A DNA stretch of 64,000 bases, taken from NCBI RefSeq assembly GCF_900113375.1, contig NZ_FOPC01000003.1, positions 62,001 through 126,000 of the forward strand, read 5' to 3'. A model generated the notes under the pieces. It made no database searches, was not told the origin of the DNA, and saw nothing but the letters and a program-made list of their open reading frames with translations. Position numbers and translations under genes: made by a program. This DNA comes from Algoriphagus hitonicola. GTDB taxonomy: Bacteria; Bacteroidota; Bacteroidia; Cytophagales; Cyclobacteriaceae. Shown one piece after another: positions 41,569 through 50,651 of the stretch. The first letter of the stretch is position 1. Each line of letters starts with the position of its first letter.

Positions 41569-42755
41569 TTTGCTGGATCTTGAAGGTTGGGCAAAAGTAA
41601 GATAACATATTTACATTGATTCTGAGAGTGTTCGCAGGGTTTTGTCCCCATTTTATACTTGATTTTATAGGGTCTGATGGCATTGATCAAACCGATAAAA
41701 TCCTTCCAAGGGGAAATCCTATGTCCCTCCTTTTTTAATTCGTGGTCCTCGTTATTCTTTGAATTAGTGACAAGGGTAGTAAAATGAACTCCGTCTTCCT
41801 CAATTTCGAATTGAACATGAATAGATAAGTCTCCTTCAGAATGTTGAATTTGTTCCTCCAAGAGGTTTTCGATCAGATTTTGAACTACAATGGAAGGGAT
41901 TTTCACCTTGGATATTTCTTGGATTTCTGAATGGTCTATCCGGTATTGAAGTTTTTTCCCAAAGCGCATTTGCTGTAGTTCTAGATAATTTTCCATCATT
42001 TTTATTTCATCCTTTAATAGTGCTTCCTCCTTTTGCAACTGCTGTAAAAAATAGCGGAGTAATTTCCCGAATACTCCCAGAAATCTCAGGGAAGTTTTTT
42101 TGTCCTCAAGTAAAATATGATGCTGAATGGCATTGAGTGAATTAAAGACAAAATGGGGACTGAGTTGGGCTGAAATCGCCTCCAATTGCAATTGATAGGC
42201 TTTCTTTTGAAGTTCCATACGGTACTCCTGCTCTAGTCTTGCTTTGCGCTCCGCTCTGATCCGTGCAATATGTCCTGCATAAATGGAAGCCACGGCGGTC
42301 AATATTCGCAAGTGTTGTATAGCAAAATATCCCAGTTCCGAATTTTCACTGTCTATTACCCCGATGACTTTCCCCTCCAGAAATATAGGCACGGCGATCT
42401 CCGAAAGTCTAAATTCATCATCTTTGATGTATTCCGGATGATTCCGGGTATCAGCCACCAGACAGGGAAGCCCACTAGCTGCCACCTTACCGGTTACCCC
42501 TTCTCCGATTTTGATTTTAATCGGATTCAAGAGTTTTTTTTCATCTGGGTTTTTTGGACCGTAGGCTGCTTTTTGAACCAAATTTTCCCCTTCTACGAGG
42601 TAGATTACCGCATCTTCAAAGTTCAGGATACGAATGCAGTTTTTGACCAAATCCCAAAGAATATCTTCCTCATCGGTCAAATTCTGAAGGGTATTCGAAA
42701 AATGAAGCAGAATCTCTTCTATTTCTTTGGGCTGAATGCTCTTCATTTGCTTCAA
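41565..42755 (-). CDS. GAF-linked LytS-type kinase with degenerate ATP site
   Basis: A soluble 396-residue protein: a GAF domain (about 25-165, with GEGVTGKVAASGLPCLVAD), then a His_kinase domain with LSPHFVFNSLNAI (His201). The N box is altered (VVQNLIENLLEEQIQ, about 290-303), and the expected DNGxG box is missing, replaced by VTNSKNNED and a divergent tail. It may have lost ATP binding and act as a sensor partner for the intact kinase downstream, to which it is coupled. The alternative start is 42746. Confidence 0.83.
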   Translation of the reverse strand: MKQMKSIQPKEIEEILLHFSNTLQNLTDEEDILWDLVKNCIRILNFEDAVIYLVEGENLVQKAAYGPKNPDEKKLLNPIKIKIGEGVTGKVAASGLPCLVADTRNHPEYIKDDEFRLSEIAVPIFLEGKVIGVIDSENSELGYFAIQHLRILTAVASIYAGHIARIRAERKARLEQEYRMELQKKAYQLQLEAISAQLSPHFVFNSLNAIQHHILLEDKKTSLRFLGVFGKLLRYFLQQLQKEEALLKDEIKMMENYLELQQMRFGKKLQYRIDHSEIQEISKVKIPSIVVQNLIENLLEEQIQHSEGDLSIHVQFEIEEDGVHFTTLVTNSKNNEDHELKKEGHRISPWKDFIGLINAIRPYKIKYKMGTKPCEHSQNQCKYVILLLPNLQDPAK

Positions 42756-42874
42756 ACTAGTGGTGATTAGAATTTAGGAAAATTTTGATACAAATATTTC
42801 CAACCTATTTCTTCAGAATAGTTTTCCTACCTAATGGATTGTCTGTGGAAAAAAATCATTGATTTTCTCACTGA

Positions 42875-43267
42875 TTAGCAGGCTGGATTTCCTTCACAGT
42901 CAAAATCATCACAATCCACAAAGCCGTCACCGTCATTGTCTAAATCATCAGAACAATTGCACTCGATCAAATTAGACGATTGACATCCTAAATCTTCACA
43001 ATCAATAAATCCATTTCCGTCATTGTCAATTCCGTCATTGCAAATTTCTGATGCCCCGGGATTTGCACTTGCATTGGCATCATCAAAATCCGTATTGTCG
43101 CTTACAAAACCGCTAGGTTGATCACAGGCAAGTGTAGAATTCAATGGATCACCGAAACCGTCACCATCTGCATCTCTATACCATGATTTTTCCGTACAGT
43201 TTTCACCGCATGAGAAGTAAGAGATACATACAACTAGAATTATTAGAGTACTTTTTTTTGGCTTCAT
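42875..43267 (-). CDS. MopE-like Asp-rich lipoprotein
   Basis: A 130-residue lipoprotein (signal then CGENC). It contains YRDADGDGFGDP, SDNTDFDDANASANPGASE and two copies of a DNDGDGF(I/V)DC.D motif. These match the putative metal-binding repeats of MopE-like proteins and should bind calcium at the surface. No sorting tail is present. It stands alone. Confidence 0.88.
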   Translation of the reverse strand: MKPKKSTLIILVVCISYFSCGENCTEKSWYRDADGDGFGDPLNSTLACDQPSGFVSDNTDFDDANASANPGASEICNDGIDNDGNGFIDCEDLGCQSSNLIECNCSDDLDNDGDGFVDCDDFDCEGNPAC

Positions 43268-43586
43268 GAGTTTATAATTTGATTATTTGAGAAAATAATT
43301 TCGCCCCGGTTTAAAAATAGAGAAATGGAAATGGAAAAATTCTTACACTTCTCCAATCAGCCCTCCCGTTTGACCAAATGTGAATTTCAATTGAGGAAAT
43401 AAAAACCCTTGGAAAATCAAGCCTAAGTTTCTGTATTTTTTTATGAAATCAACCCAGGCAATCAATTCATCCATTGAAATTTGAGATCGATCAATTGCCA
43501 GATAAATCCCTTGAGATGTCAAGCTAAGTTTGTCCAGACAAGGAGCCAAAAGCTCTAGTATATCACTTTAAAATATTATCCCAATC
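43268..43586. other. Non-coding interval of about 320 bases
   Basis: It contains a short minus-strand frame (43343-43549) that begins at TTG and is not convincing as a gene. I saw no shared repeat. It should hold promoters of the two divergent lipoprotein genes. Confidence 0.45.
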
Positions 43587-44648
43587 ATGAAAAAAATTCT
43601 TTTATCGATGGGTTTGACAGCATTCATAGTCCTGTCAGCCTGTGATCCGATGGCCAAGGAAGAGATTGAGCCAGGCCTTCAGGAAAGCTCCACTGCTCAA
43701 GCTGAGGGTGAAAATTTTAGAAAAGCTCTAGAGGAGCAAACTCAGCTGGTTCAAAAGCTGAAACGCAATTATGGATTGGCAGAAGGCAGCTACTCCAATC
43801 TTGCCCACGCTATCCCATTGGAAATGGCTAAACGCTATGCCGCAAGTAGCCGGTCCAAAGAAGAGTTTGGACGGATGATGATTCTGAAGTCCTTAGAGAT
43901 CTTTGATGAAACAATCCAAAACAAGGGACAGTTTTTAAGTCCTATTTCCAGAAGGAGACATCAACAGACCGCTGGAGATGAGCATGAAATCGAATACGAT
44001 ATTCTTGCCTTTGATGACGATGAAGCTGCTTTTGATTATTACATCAAAATCCCGGATATCGATGGGGAAAGTGATGAAGAGGAACCAACCGAGGAGGAGG
44101 AAATGCGAGGAGGTTTCCCGATTTCTATGATTATCGGAAATAGTTCTACCACAACCACAGATTGTGGAAAGGCAGCTGACAAAAATCCATTTTGTGCCAG
44201 TCTTAAGCGGATTAAATTTGATCAATTGATGGAATTGTATAAAAGTGTCCCTACACTTAAGCGGGGAATATTCAGTCCTGCTGATGCTGAAGAAGCACTA
44301 AATGAACTGTCAATAAACGCCGGATTGGACCCGGTTCCTGTGGCCTTATTGCTTCCTGCTGTTCAAAAATATGCCGAAACCCCACAGGCTAATTCTGATG
44401 GGCACAAGGATTGGATCAATCTTTTGAGTCTTCATTTCGAGGTGGATTTGAATCCTGAAAGGGGGAGAATGTATTATTATGGTGCTGGCGGAACCATTTT
44501 TGGGCTAATCAACGAAAAATACGATTCCTCCGGAGATCTAGACTGGGCCAGTGTCCAGCTAAACCGAAGAAAATTCGAATTTGAAATGATCTTATTTTGG
44601 TCAACCTTTTGGGATCAGCAGCAGCCTGAGGAATTCCCAAGGCGCTAA
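43587..44648 (+). CDS. Unrecognised lipoprotein
   Basis: A 353-residue lipoprotein (LTAFIVLSACD). The mature protein has a helical segment (about 44-115), an acidic stretch with EESDEEEPTEEEEM-like sequence (about 152-172), and a C-terminal domain (about 195-345) with LKRGIFSPADAEEALNEL and a Gly-rich turn. Two Cys at about 193 and 204 may pair. I do not know the family. The gene has its own terminator downstream. Confidence 0.72.
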   Translation: MKKILLSMGLTAFIVLSACDPMAKEEIEPGLQESSTAQAEGENFRKALEEQTQLVQKLKRNYGLAEGSYSNLAHAIPLEMAKRYAASSRSKEEFGRMMILKSLEIFDETIQNKGQFLSPISRRRHQQTAGDEHEIEYDILAFDDDEAAFDYYIKIPDIDGESDEEEPTEEEEMRGGFPISMIIGNSSTTTTDCGKAADKNPFCASLKRIKFDQLMELYKSVPTLKRGIFSPADAEEALNELSINAGLDPVPVALLLPAVQKYAETPQANSDGHKDWINLLSLHFEVDLNPERGRMYYYGAGGTIFGLINEKYDSSGDLDWASVQLNRRKFEFEMILFWSTFWDQQQPEEFPRR

Positions 44649-44660
44649 ATCCAACCATAA

Positions 44661-44684
44661 AAACCGGGTCCAAGGATCCGGTTT
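44661..44684 (+). terminator. Terminator after the unrecognised lipoprotein
   Basis: AAACCGGGTCC (44661-44671), AA, GGATCCGGTTT (44674-44684) with one G-T pair, followed by a run of T. It lies 12 bases after the stop. Confidence 0.85.
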
Positions 44685-44694
44685 TTTTTTGCTT

Positions 44695-45040
44695 CACGCA
44701 AGTCTTCAGGTCTGTCTGCCGTAGGAAGGCTTGTGCTTCCGCCGCCGTGAGTCTCATCACTTACGGCTTATATACATCAAGGGTCCAAGCCTGCCTAACG
44801 TCAAGGTAGGTCTGAAGACTTAATCATTCGCAGCGTAGATCAACGGGCCTAGGAAACAAAATAGTGGTAAAAATCGAAAGATTGAAAGATTGGGAATGAA
44901 ACAATGTGCTGGATTTAGCGCAAGTCTTTAGGTTTGTACTTTATCAAATAGGGATAATACGGTCCAAGTCTGAAGACTTGAACCAAAAATGTTCTTCGGA
45001 TTTATCTCCTGAAGACAGGCTTGTACTTTTCAGACTTGTA
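44695..45040. repeat. REP-A/REP-B cluster with 140-base duplication, copy 2
   Basis: In order: REP-B long (44695-44737), REP-A variant with a CTGCC...GGTAGG insert (44782-44824), the second copy of the 140-base segment (44851-44993, including REP-B short at 44917-44940 and REP-A at 44961-44984), and a partial REP-B (about 44990-45040). Nothing here looks coding; it makes up most of the 421-base gap. Confidence 0.75.
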
Positions 45041-45069
45041 CCCCTCAAGTTTTTGGACTACTTTCAGGT

Positions 45070-45573
45070 ATGGATTTGGGAAATATCATTTATATCGTGG
45101 CGATACTGGCTTATTTTATCTATCAAGCTACCCGTAAGAAAAGTCAGGAAGGTGGAGAAACGGAATTGCCGGAAGGAAATCCCAGCCGTCCTGAAAAGGA
45201 AGTGACCTTTGAGGATTTGCTAAGGGAAATCCGTGGGGAACAAAATCAAAGTCCCAAGCCTGCTCCCAAACCGATTCCCCAAACGAAATTTGAGGAAACC
45301 AAGGTAGAGAAACTAGAAAAGCCAACGACCCGATATCGATCCCTGGAAGAGCAGGACGATGAGATCCAATACTATGAAGGGGCATTTGAAAATGTGGACT
45401 TCAAGGGTAAAAAATCATCTCCCGGAATTCCTGATATTCAGACAGTGGGTTCGGAACATCATCACAGAGCGCGGGTTTCCAGAAAAAGTAAGTATGCAGC
45501 GCTTTTAAAAAACTCAAGTTCGGTAAAGGAAGCCATGGTGCTAAAGGAAATCTTAGACCGTAAGCATTTTTAA
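45070..45573 (+). CDS. Membrane-anchored protein, Pro/Glu-rich
   Basis: A 167-residue protein with one N-terminal membrane helix (residues 3-19, LGNIIYIVAILAYFIYQ). A Lys/Glu/Pro-rich linker follows and a C-terminal segment (about 140-167) has SKYAALLKNSSSVKEAMVLKEIL. I recognise this architecture as a recurring uncharacterised Cytophagales protein. No role can be named. It stands alone. Confidence 0.75.
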   Translation: MDLGNIIYIVAILAYFIYQATRKKSQEGGETELPEGNPSRPEKEVTFEDLLREIRGEQNQSPKPAPKPIPQTKFEETKVEKLEKPTTRYRSLEEQDDEIQYYEGAFENVDFKGKKSSPGIPDIQTVGSEHHHRARVSRKSKYAALLKNSSSVKEAMVLKEILDRKHF

Positions 45574-45705
45574 TTTCAACTTACTAGTTGTTAAGTCCCT
45601 TTCTCCTGTTTTTTAGGCTTTTACCTAATTTAAATTTTTCGAATACAAACATTTTCAATCCACGAAAGCTTTATTCCTCGTTTATTATTAAAATGAAATA
45701 AAGCA

Positions 45706-46191
45706 ATGAAAAACACAGCTTTTAAGTCCGGATCTCTGGATAGTTCCAGAAGGCAGTTTATCGAAAAATCGGGTACTGCAATAGCCATGTCATTATTTGG
45801 CTTGTCATTTTTTACAGCTTGTTCAGATCCAGAGGACCAAACTCCCAATACGCCACCTCCATCCAGCACAAATGGTATCAGCATTTCAGGAGGAATTATT
45901 CAAATCAATCTTGACCAACAAACAGACCTCAAAAAAGATGGTTCCTGGCTTCTTATCATAGCAGCCCAAACGCTTGTCGTCAATGTAAACGGCTCCTACA
46001 AAGCGCTGACCTCGGTCTGTACCCATTCGGCATGCGACCGGAATTGGACCTTCAACTCCAACGAATTTACCTGCACATGCCATGGATCAAAGTTTAATAC
46101 CGATGGAGATGTGCTTACAGGCCCTGCCAATCGTCCTTTGGAATCTTTCGCCACCCGATTGAATGGGGTAACTTTAATCATTGAAAAATGA
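45706..46191 (+). CDS. Rieske [2Fe-2S] protein
   Basis: A 161-residue protein: SRRQFIEKSG is a twin-arginine (Tat) signal; a lipobox-like FFTACS follows at about residue 38. The cluster ligands are CTHSAC (Cys and His of the first pair) and CTCHGSKFN (the second). A Pro-rich linker lies between. It should be a folded Fe-S electron carrier in the periplasm. It is translationally coupled (ATGA) to the YceI gene and then to the DUF5777 gene. No cytochrome b is adjacent, so it is not clearly a bc1 subunit. Confidence 0.9.
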   Translation: MKNTAFKSGSLDSSRRQFIEKSGTAIAMSLFGLSFFTACSDPEDQTPNTPPPSSTNGISISGGIIQINLDQQTDLKKDGSWLLIIAAQTLVVNVNGSYKALTSVCTHSACDRNWTFNSNEFTCTCHGSKFNTDGDVLTGPANRPLESFATRLNGVTLIIEK

Positions 46192-46733
46192 AGTACCTAT
46201 TAATCATATTCCTTGTTTTAAGCTTCAACTCGGTTTTTGCGCAAGCTTATCAAACCAAAACCGGGAAAGCAATATTTTTATCCAAAGCCCCATTAAACGA
46301 ATTCACCGGAGTATCGGAGCAACTTCAAGGATTGATTGATCTTGAAAAAAATATGGTGGACTTTTACCTGGATCTCAATACCTTAAAAACTGGGATTGGG
46401 CTAAGAGACAGGCATATGCGGGACAATTACCTCGAAACAGAAAAATATCCTTTTGCTGAATTTACCGGTAAATTAACCAGCATACCGGAGTTGAAAAGTG
46501 GGCAGACCCAAGCGGTTGCGGTAAATGGAAGGTTTAAAATTCATGGGGTAGAACGGGATATGGAAATTACCGGCCAACTCCAACGAATGACTAATGGAGA
46601 CCTTTCTTTAAAAGCAAATTTTGATATTTTACTGGGAGACTACGAGATCCCCTTGCCAAAATTGGTTTTTTATGAACTGGCAGAAAAACAAGAAGTAAGT
46701 ATCGAGGCTTTTCTTAAACCCAAAAAACAATGA
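46188..46733 (+). CDS. YceI-family lipocalin-like protein
   Basis: A 181-residue protein with a signal peptide ending VFAQ. YceI features are GVSEQLQGLIDLEKNMVDFY, LRDRHMRDNYLETEKYP and the repeated beta strands. YceI proteins bind isoprenoid-type lipids in the periplasm. It is the middle gene of the Rieske-YceI-DUF5777 operon, overlapping both neighbours by four bases. Confidence 0.92.
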   Translation: MKYLLIIFLVLSFNSVFAQAYQTKTGKAIFLSKAPLNEFTGVSEQLQGLIDLEKNMVDFYLDLNTLKTGIGLRDRHMRDNYLETEKYPFAEFTGKLTSIPELKSGQTQAVAVNGRFKIHGVERDMEITGQLQRMTNGDLSLKANFDILLGDYEIPLPKLVFYELAEKQEVSIEAFLKPKKQ

Positions 46734-47599
46734 AAAAACTACTACTGATCATATTAGTAACTTGTTCATTACCGGCTTTTGGGCAATTGGAACGAAAATT
46801 AGCCAATGAAAATCAACCTGTAGATTTGATTTTCCATGCGCCTCGACACATCAATTTGTTGACTGTGGAGCCACTTGACCCGAAAAGCATGCATTTTGCC
46901 ATTATGCATACATTCGGATCGGTAAATGGAGGTATTCAAAATCTCTTTGGTCTGGATAATGGAGCCAATATTCAGTTTAGCTTTGAGTTTGCCCTTTCAA
47001 ACAAATTATCCTTAGCTGCTTCAAGAAGCAGTCGGGATAAGATTTATAATCTCTTTGGCCGCTATCATTTGCTCCAACAAACCCAAAATGAATCCATGCC
47101 TTTTAGTCTTAGTTTGGCAGGAGGAGCAGGAGTGAATACCAGTGCATATGATTTTTTGCCGGAGGGAAGTCCTAGTTTCTCTGAGAGGAGCAGCTTTTTT
47201 GGGCAAATTATGATAGGTAGGAGGTTCTCCCCGAAGTTTTCAGCCCAACTCAGTCCCATGATGGCTTATTTTGTGGACCCTAGAGCGGTTTACCAAATCC
47301 AAGGCGATCAAAACCTTTACTTGGCCTTGGGACTAAGCGGTAAATTAAAAGTAACCGACCGATCCTCGCTGACTCTACAGTATATCCCAAATTTAAATTC
47401 TGATCTACGGAGTAATTATGGGATAGGTTGGGATGTCGAAGCCGGGGGACATGTTTTCCAGATGTATTTTGTTACCTCACAGGGACTAAATGAACAGTAT
47501 CTTTTGGCTGGAGGAAATGGAGTTCCGGGTGAGGAATTCAGACTGGGATTTAATGTCAACCGAATTTTTGCTTTAGGTCAGAAAAAGCAAAAGTGGTAA
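46730..47599 (+). CDS. DUF5777 beta-barrel protein
   Basis: A 289-residue protein with a signal peptide (MKKLLLIILVTCSLPAFGQ) and alternating amphipathic strands. It begins with the DUF5777 mark VDLIFHAPRHINLLTVEPL and SKSMHFAIMHTFGS-like sequence and ends with strands and a hydrophobic turn. It is likely an outer-membrane barrel. It completes the operon, which suggests transfer between inner and outer membrane. Confidence 0.86.
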   Translation: MKKLLLIILVTCSLPAFGQLERKLANENQPVDLIFHAPRHINLLTVEPLDPKSMHFAIMHTFGSVNGGIQNLFGLDNGANIQFSFEFALSNKLSLAASRSSRDKIYNLFGRYHLLQQTQNESMPFSLSLAGGAGVNTSAYDFLPEGSPSFSERSSFFGQIMIGRRFSPKFSAQLSPMMAYFVDPRAVYQIQGDQNLYLALGLSGKLKVTDRSSLTLQYIPNLNSDLRSNYGIGWDVEAGGHVFQMYFVTSQGLNEQYLLAGGNGVPGEEFRLGFNVNRIFALGQKKQKW

Positions 47600-47604
47600 G
47601 TCCA

Positions 47605-49203
47605 TTAATCTGATCTTTTGGAATATTCTCTGATTTCCACAGGCTTTCGATCTATTCGACCGGTGAGTTGGTAATCACTCTGCAGCCATTTTTCCAATTC
47701 TTTCACGTCCTCAGATTCTTTTGGATAAGCGTGAAGGTAATAATCATAGATCATTACCTTAAGCTGCTTGGGTGCAATACTCTTCAGAGAATCTAGCTTT
47801 TCAATTGCTACCCAATTTTGGGTTTGATTTTCATCAGGAAAAAGCATGTTTCTGCTGAAATACACAAAATTATTTACAAGAATAATCTCCTCTTTATCAA
47901 TGGATTGAATTGATTCATTAAAGGTATTGATAAAATAAGAATAGTCTTTGACTTGTTTCTGATAATAGACTGAAAAGAGGGTAGGTAGAATCAATAAACC
48001 CCCTAAAAATATGGTTTGAATTTTAATTTTCTGAATCCAAATCACAGGGATAAACGCCAGCAGAAATGCAGTATTTTTTAGATCATTCTGAAAGAGGGCC
48101 AAGCCAATACCCATTAGGAGCAATGTGGTCAAAGCTTGCTTCCATTTCCTTGAGAAAACCCAGGATTCCCAGCCCAAACTGATCAAATAAGCCAAGGCAG
48201 GAATCAGAATAATCAGGTGCCGGGGATTGAGATAGATGGGATTGTAAAAGTCCAGCGTAGAACTCATAAACCAAAAACCAATCAGGAGTAAAAGAAAGCC
48301 TAAACCAACTTCAAAACCTTTTTCATTTTTGGAATTCAAACTCCGAACTAATCCCGGCAGAGCAAAAACTAGCCAAGGCCAGTAGTTTCGTTCCACAAAA
48401 GTCAAAAACGGGGTAATCGTCAATCGCTCCACTATTGCTCCCAAACCTTTATCAGCATAGGTGAATTCGGAAATGTAATGTCCAGCATTAATTGAAGAAA
48501 TCCGGTAGAAGGGATCTCCAAAGGCCAGCCAGAAATAGCTTAAGTAAAGACTCAAAAAAATCAGTCCTGTGACAACTAAACTCAGATAAAACCTCCAAAC
48601 GAGCTTATTTGACTTTTGGTCAACATAGAGCAAAAGAAAAGGAAAGGGAAAAAGAAAAACAATGGTTTCCTTGCTTATAAAGCCTATAAACAAAGCCAAA
48701 CTCATCAAGATACCGCCTAAAATAGGCTGTTCTTTTCTCCGAATTGCCGCAAAAAAGGTCAGTGCCACGCAGACAACCAGTAAACTATCAGGATAAACCT
48801 TGGTCAGGAAATGAAGGAAATACACTTGCGTAATAAACCAAATGCTCAGGATAAAGGGAGAATGCCCTTTGGGAAGGATTTTTAAAAGCAAAATCAAGGA
48901 AATTCCATAACTCAATAAGGAAACCAAGGACATGGCCTGCGGAGAAAACCCGAAAATCAATCCCATCAAGCCCGCAGGAATATACGCTCCCCATCGGCTG
49001 GAAAAATGATGTTCGTTGACCTGAAAATCTCCCATCCAAAACTCCTTTCCGGCCAACATGTAATACACATCATCGGAGAAAGTAATCCCATCAAAGCCCA
49101 GCCACCAGTAAAGCCCTAAGAAGACCAATCCAAAAAGCCCAAAAGTCCACTTTTTACGCTGAACCTCTATTTTATTCCTTAAATTACCTGCTTGGATTTT
49201 CAT
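47605..49203 (-). CDS. Membrane glycosyltransferase (GT-C, ArnT/PMT-like)
   Basis: A 532-residue polytopic protein with about 11-12 membrane segments. A conserved acidic pair near the N-terminus (GITFSDDVYYML) in the first outer loop and later YLNPRHLIILIPAL fit GT-C lipid-sugar transferases. The C-terminal periplasmic part (about 400-530) is soluble. Donor and target are not decidable. It ends five bases from the DUF5777 stop (convergent). Confidence 0.8.
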   Translation of the reverse strand: MKIQAGNLRNKIEVQRKKWTFGLFGLVFLGLYWWLGFDGITFSDDVYYMLAGKEFWMGDFQVNEHHFSSRWGAYIPAGLMGLIFGFSPQAMSLVSLLSYGISLILLLKILPKGHSPFILSIWFITQVYFLHFLTKVYPDSLLVVCVALTFFAAIRRKEQPILGGILMSLALFIGFISKETIVFLFPFPFLLLYVDQKSNKLVWRFYLSLVVTGLIFLSLYLSYFWLAFGDPFYRISSINAGHYISEFTYADKGLGAIVERLTITPFLTFVERNYWPWLVFALPGLVRSLNSKNEKGFEVGLGFLLLLIGFWFMSSTLDFYNPIYLNPRHLIILIPALAYLISLGWESWVFSRKWKQALTTLLLMGIGLALFQNDLKNTAFLLAFIPVIWIQKIKIQTIFLGGLLILPTLFSVYYQKQVKDYSYFINTFNESIQSIDKEEIILVNNFVYFSRNMLFPDENQTQNWVAIEKLDSLKSIAPKQLKVMIYDYYLHAYPKESEDVKELEKWLQSDYQLTGRIDRKPVEIREYSKRSD

Positions 49204-49566
49204 TAAAATAACTCTGTGGAATTTACGATTTAAGAATTACGATTTACGTGTTTCACAGTAGATTTTTGAACTTGTTTCCTCAATTTACTCTTTTAGCTTC
49301 TTTATTTTAGACGTCTAATTTTAAAGCCTACTGTCAATTGCAACCGCCTACTAAATTTTGATTTACGAATTGCGATTTACGAGAGTAGATTTTGAGCATT
49401 TTCTCAATTCAAAACTTTCAGCTTTTTAACTTTAGCCTTCTGACTTCAGGCTTTCCTCTTCCGTCTTCGGTCTTCGGTCTTCCGGCTTATTCCCGACATT
49501 TACTGTCAAAACTGAATTCAATTTCAAAATTCCGTTTACATTTGATTTTCATTTACCTTCAAAACT
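49204..49566. other. A/T-rich interval with repeated ACGATTTACG-type blocks
   Basis: No gene is seen in about 363 bases. Blocks such as GAATTACGATTTACG, TTACGAATTGCGATTTACGA and GTCTTCGGTCTTCGGTCTTC recur, with two near-copies of GTAGATTTT. This is low-complexity repeat DNA of a kind scattered in Bacteroidota genomes. The WYL regulator promoter should lie in its last part. Confidence 0.55.
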
Positions 49567-50478
49567 ATGGCTATTTCGGGAAAAGTCGAGCAACAAAAAA
49601 TTTTACGCGTTTTCAAGCTGATCAATTTGCTTCAGGGCACTATTGGAAAGCCTGTTCACCGATTAGCCGAAATGCTGGAAACAGATGAACGCACGATTTA
49701 TCGTTACTTCAAATTGCTGGAAGCCTTGGGATTTGAGATTATTAAGGAATATAGCAAATACAAGCTACAGCAGCCCATAGGGCAGGAGGCAACGCTCAAT
49801 TATGGTACTTTTTCACCAGAAGAAAGTCAGTGGCTCAAAAGCCTGATTGAATCACAGGGGAAAAAGAATCTGCTTCGGGACTCCGTTTTACAGAAACTTC
49901 ACCTTCGATCCGAGCTCAAAGTAGGTACGGAGGAGCTTTTCAAAGCCAACTTGGGAAGATTGGTGGATTTGATCGGTCAGGGGATTCAAAATAGAAAGCA
50001 AATCTGGCTCAAAGAATATTATTCCCTGAGTTCGGATACCACATCGGATCGCTTGGTCGAGCCGGTGGCCTTTAGTTCTAATTATGAATCCATCCACGCA
50101 TTCGAACCTGAAAGCCAATCCATGAAGATTTTTAAAATCGAGCGAATAGGAGAGGTGGTTTTGGCAGATGAAGAGTGGAAGTTTACCAAAAAACACGAAA
50201 TCCCTGAATCTTCCCTTTTTGGTTTTTCGGGAAAAAGACGATTTACCGTCAAGTTGAAGATGAGCAAAAAGGCCTATCAGTTGATGCAGGAAGAATTTCC
50301 AAACGCAAGACCATTTATGTTTATCAAAAACCGGAATCAGTATTATTTTAAAGGGGAAATTCCTCATTTGCCAGGATTGGGCAGGTTTATCCTTGGCTTA
50401 CCCGGAGAAATCAAATTGGAAGAAGGAGAGGAAATGCGAGTTTATCTCCAGGAACAATTGGCGAAGGCTAGTTTTTGA
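49567..50478 (+). CDS. WYL-domain transcriptional regulator
   Basis: A 303-residue protein: an N-terminal winged HTH (LAEMLETDERTIYRYFKLLEAL, about residues 33-54), a middle region, a WYL domain (about 135-215, with IWLKEYYSLSSDTTSDRLVEPV and FKIERIGEV) and a C-terminal WCX region. WYL proteins sense ligands such as nucleotides or single-stranded DNA. The target is unknown. It may regulate an operon elsewhere. Confidence 0.9.
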   Translation: MAISGKVEQQKILRVFKLINLLQGTIGKPVHRLAEMLETDERTIYRYFKLLEALGFEIIKEYSKYKLQQPIGQEATLNYGTFSPEESQWLKSLIESQGKKNLLRDSVLQKLHLRSELKVGTEELFKANLGRLVDLIGQGIQNRKQIWLKEYYSLSSDTTSDRLVEPVAFSSNYESIHAFEPESQSMKIFKIERIGEVVLADEEWKFTKKHEIPESSLFGFSGKRRFTVKLKMSKKAYQLMQEEFPNARPFMFIKNRNQYYFKGEIPHLPGLGRFILGLPGEIKLEEGEEMRVYLQEQLAKASF

Positions 50479-50511
50479 ATTTTTCTCGAATATGTACTGC
50501 TTCAAAGGCAA

Positions 50512-50604
50512 GGTCCAAGCCTGCCTGACGTCAAGGCAGGTCTGAAGAACCAACGGATTTAGCGCAAAGTCTTCAGATTTATCTGCCGTAGGTAGACTTG
50601 TGCT
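50512..50604. repeat. REP-A variant and REP-B long form
   Basis: The REP-A variant (50512-50551) has CCTGCCTGACGTCAAGGCAG inserted between GGTCCAAG and TCTGAAGAACC. REP-B (50561-50604) has CTGCCGTAGGTAG in its middle. Confidence 0.75.
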
Positions 50605-50651
50605 GCCTAATGTCTGATATGAACCTTTAACCAACTTTATCAATTACAAAA

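Noticed and set aside
43343..43549. Minus-strand frame of 68 codons starting at TTG
   Set aside because: No family pattern, non-ATG start, no visible regulatory signal; could be a decayed fragment but I cannot support it.
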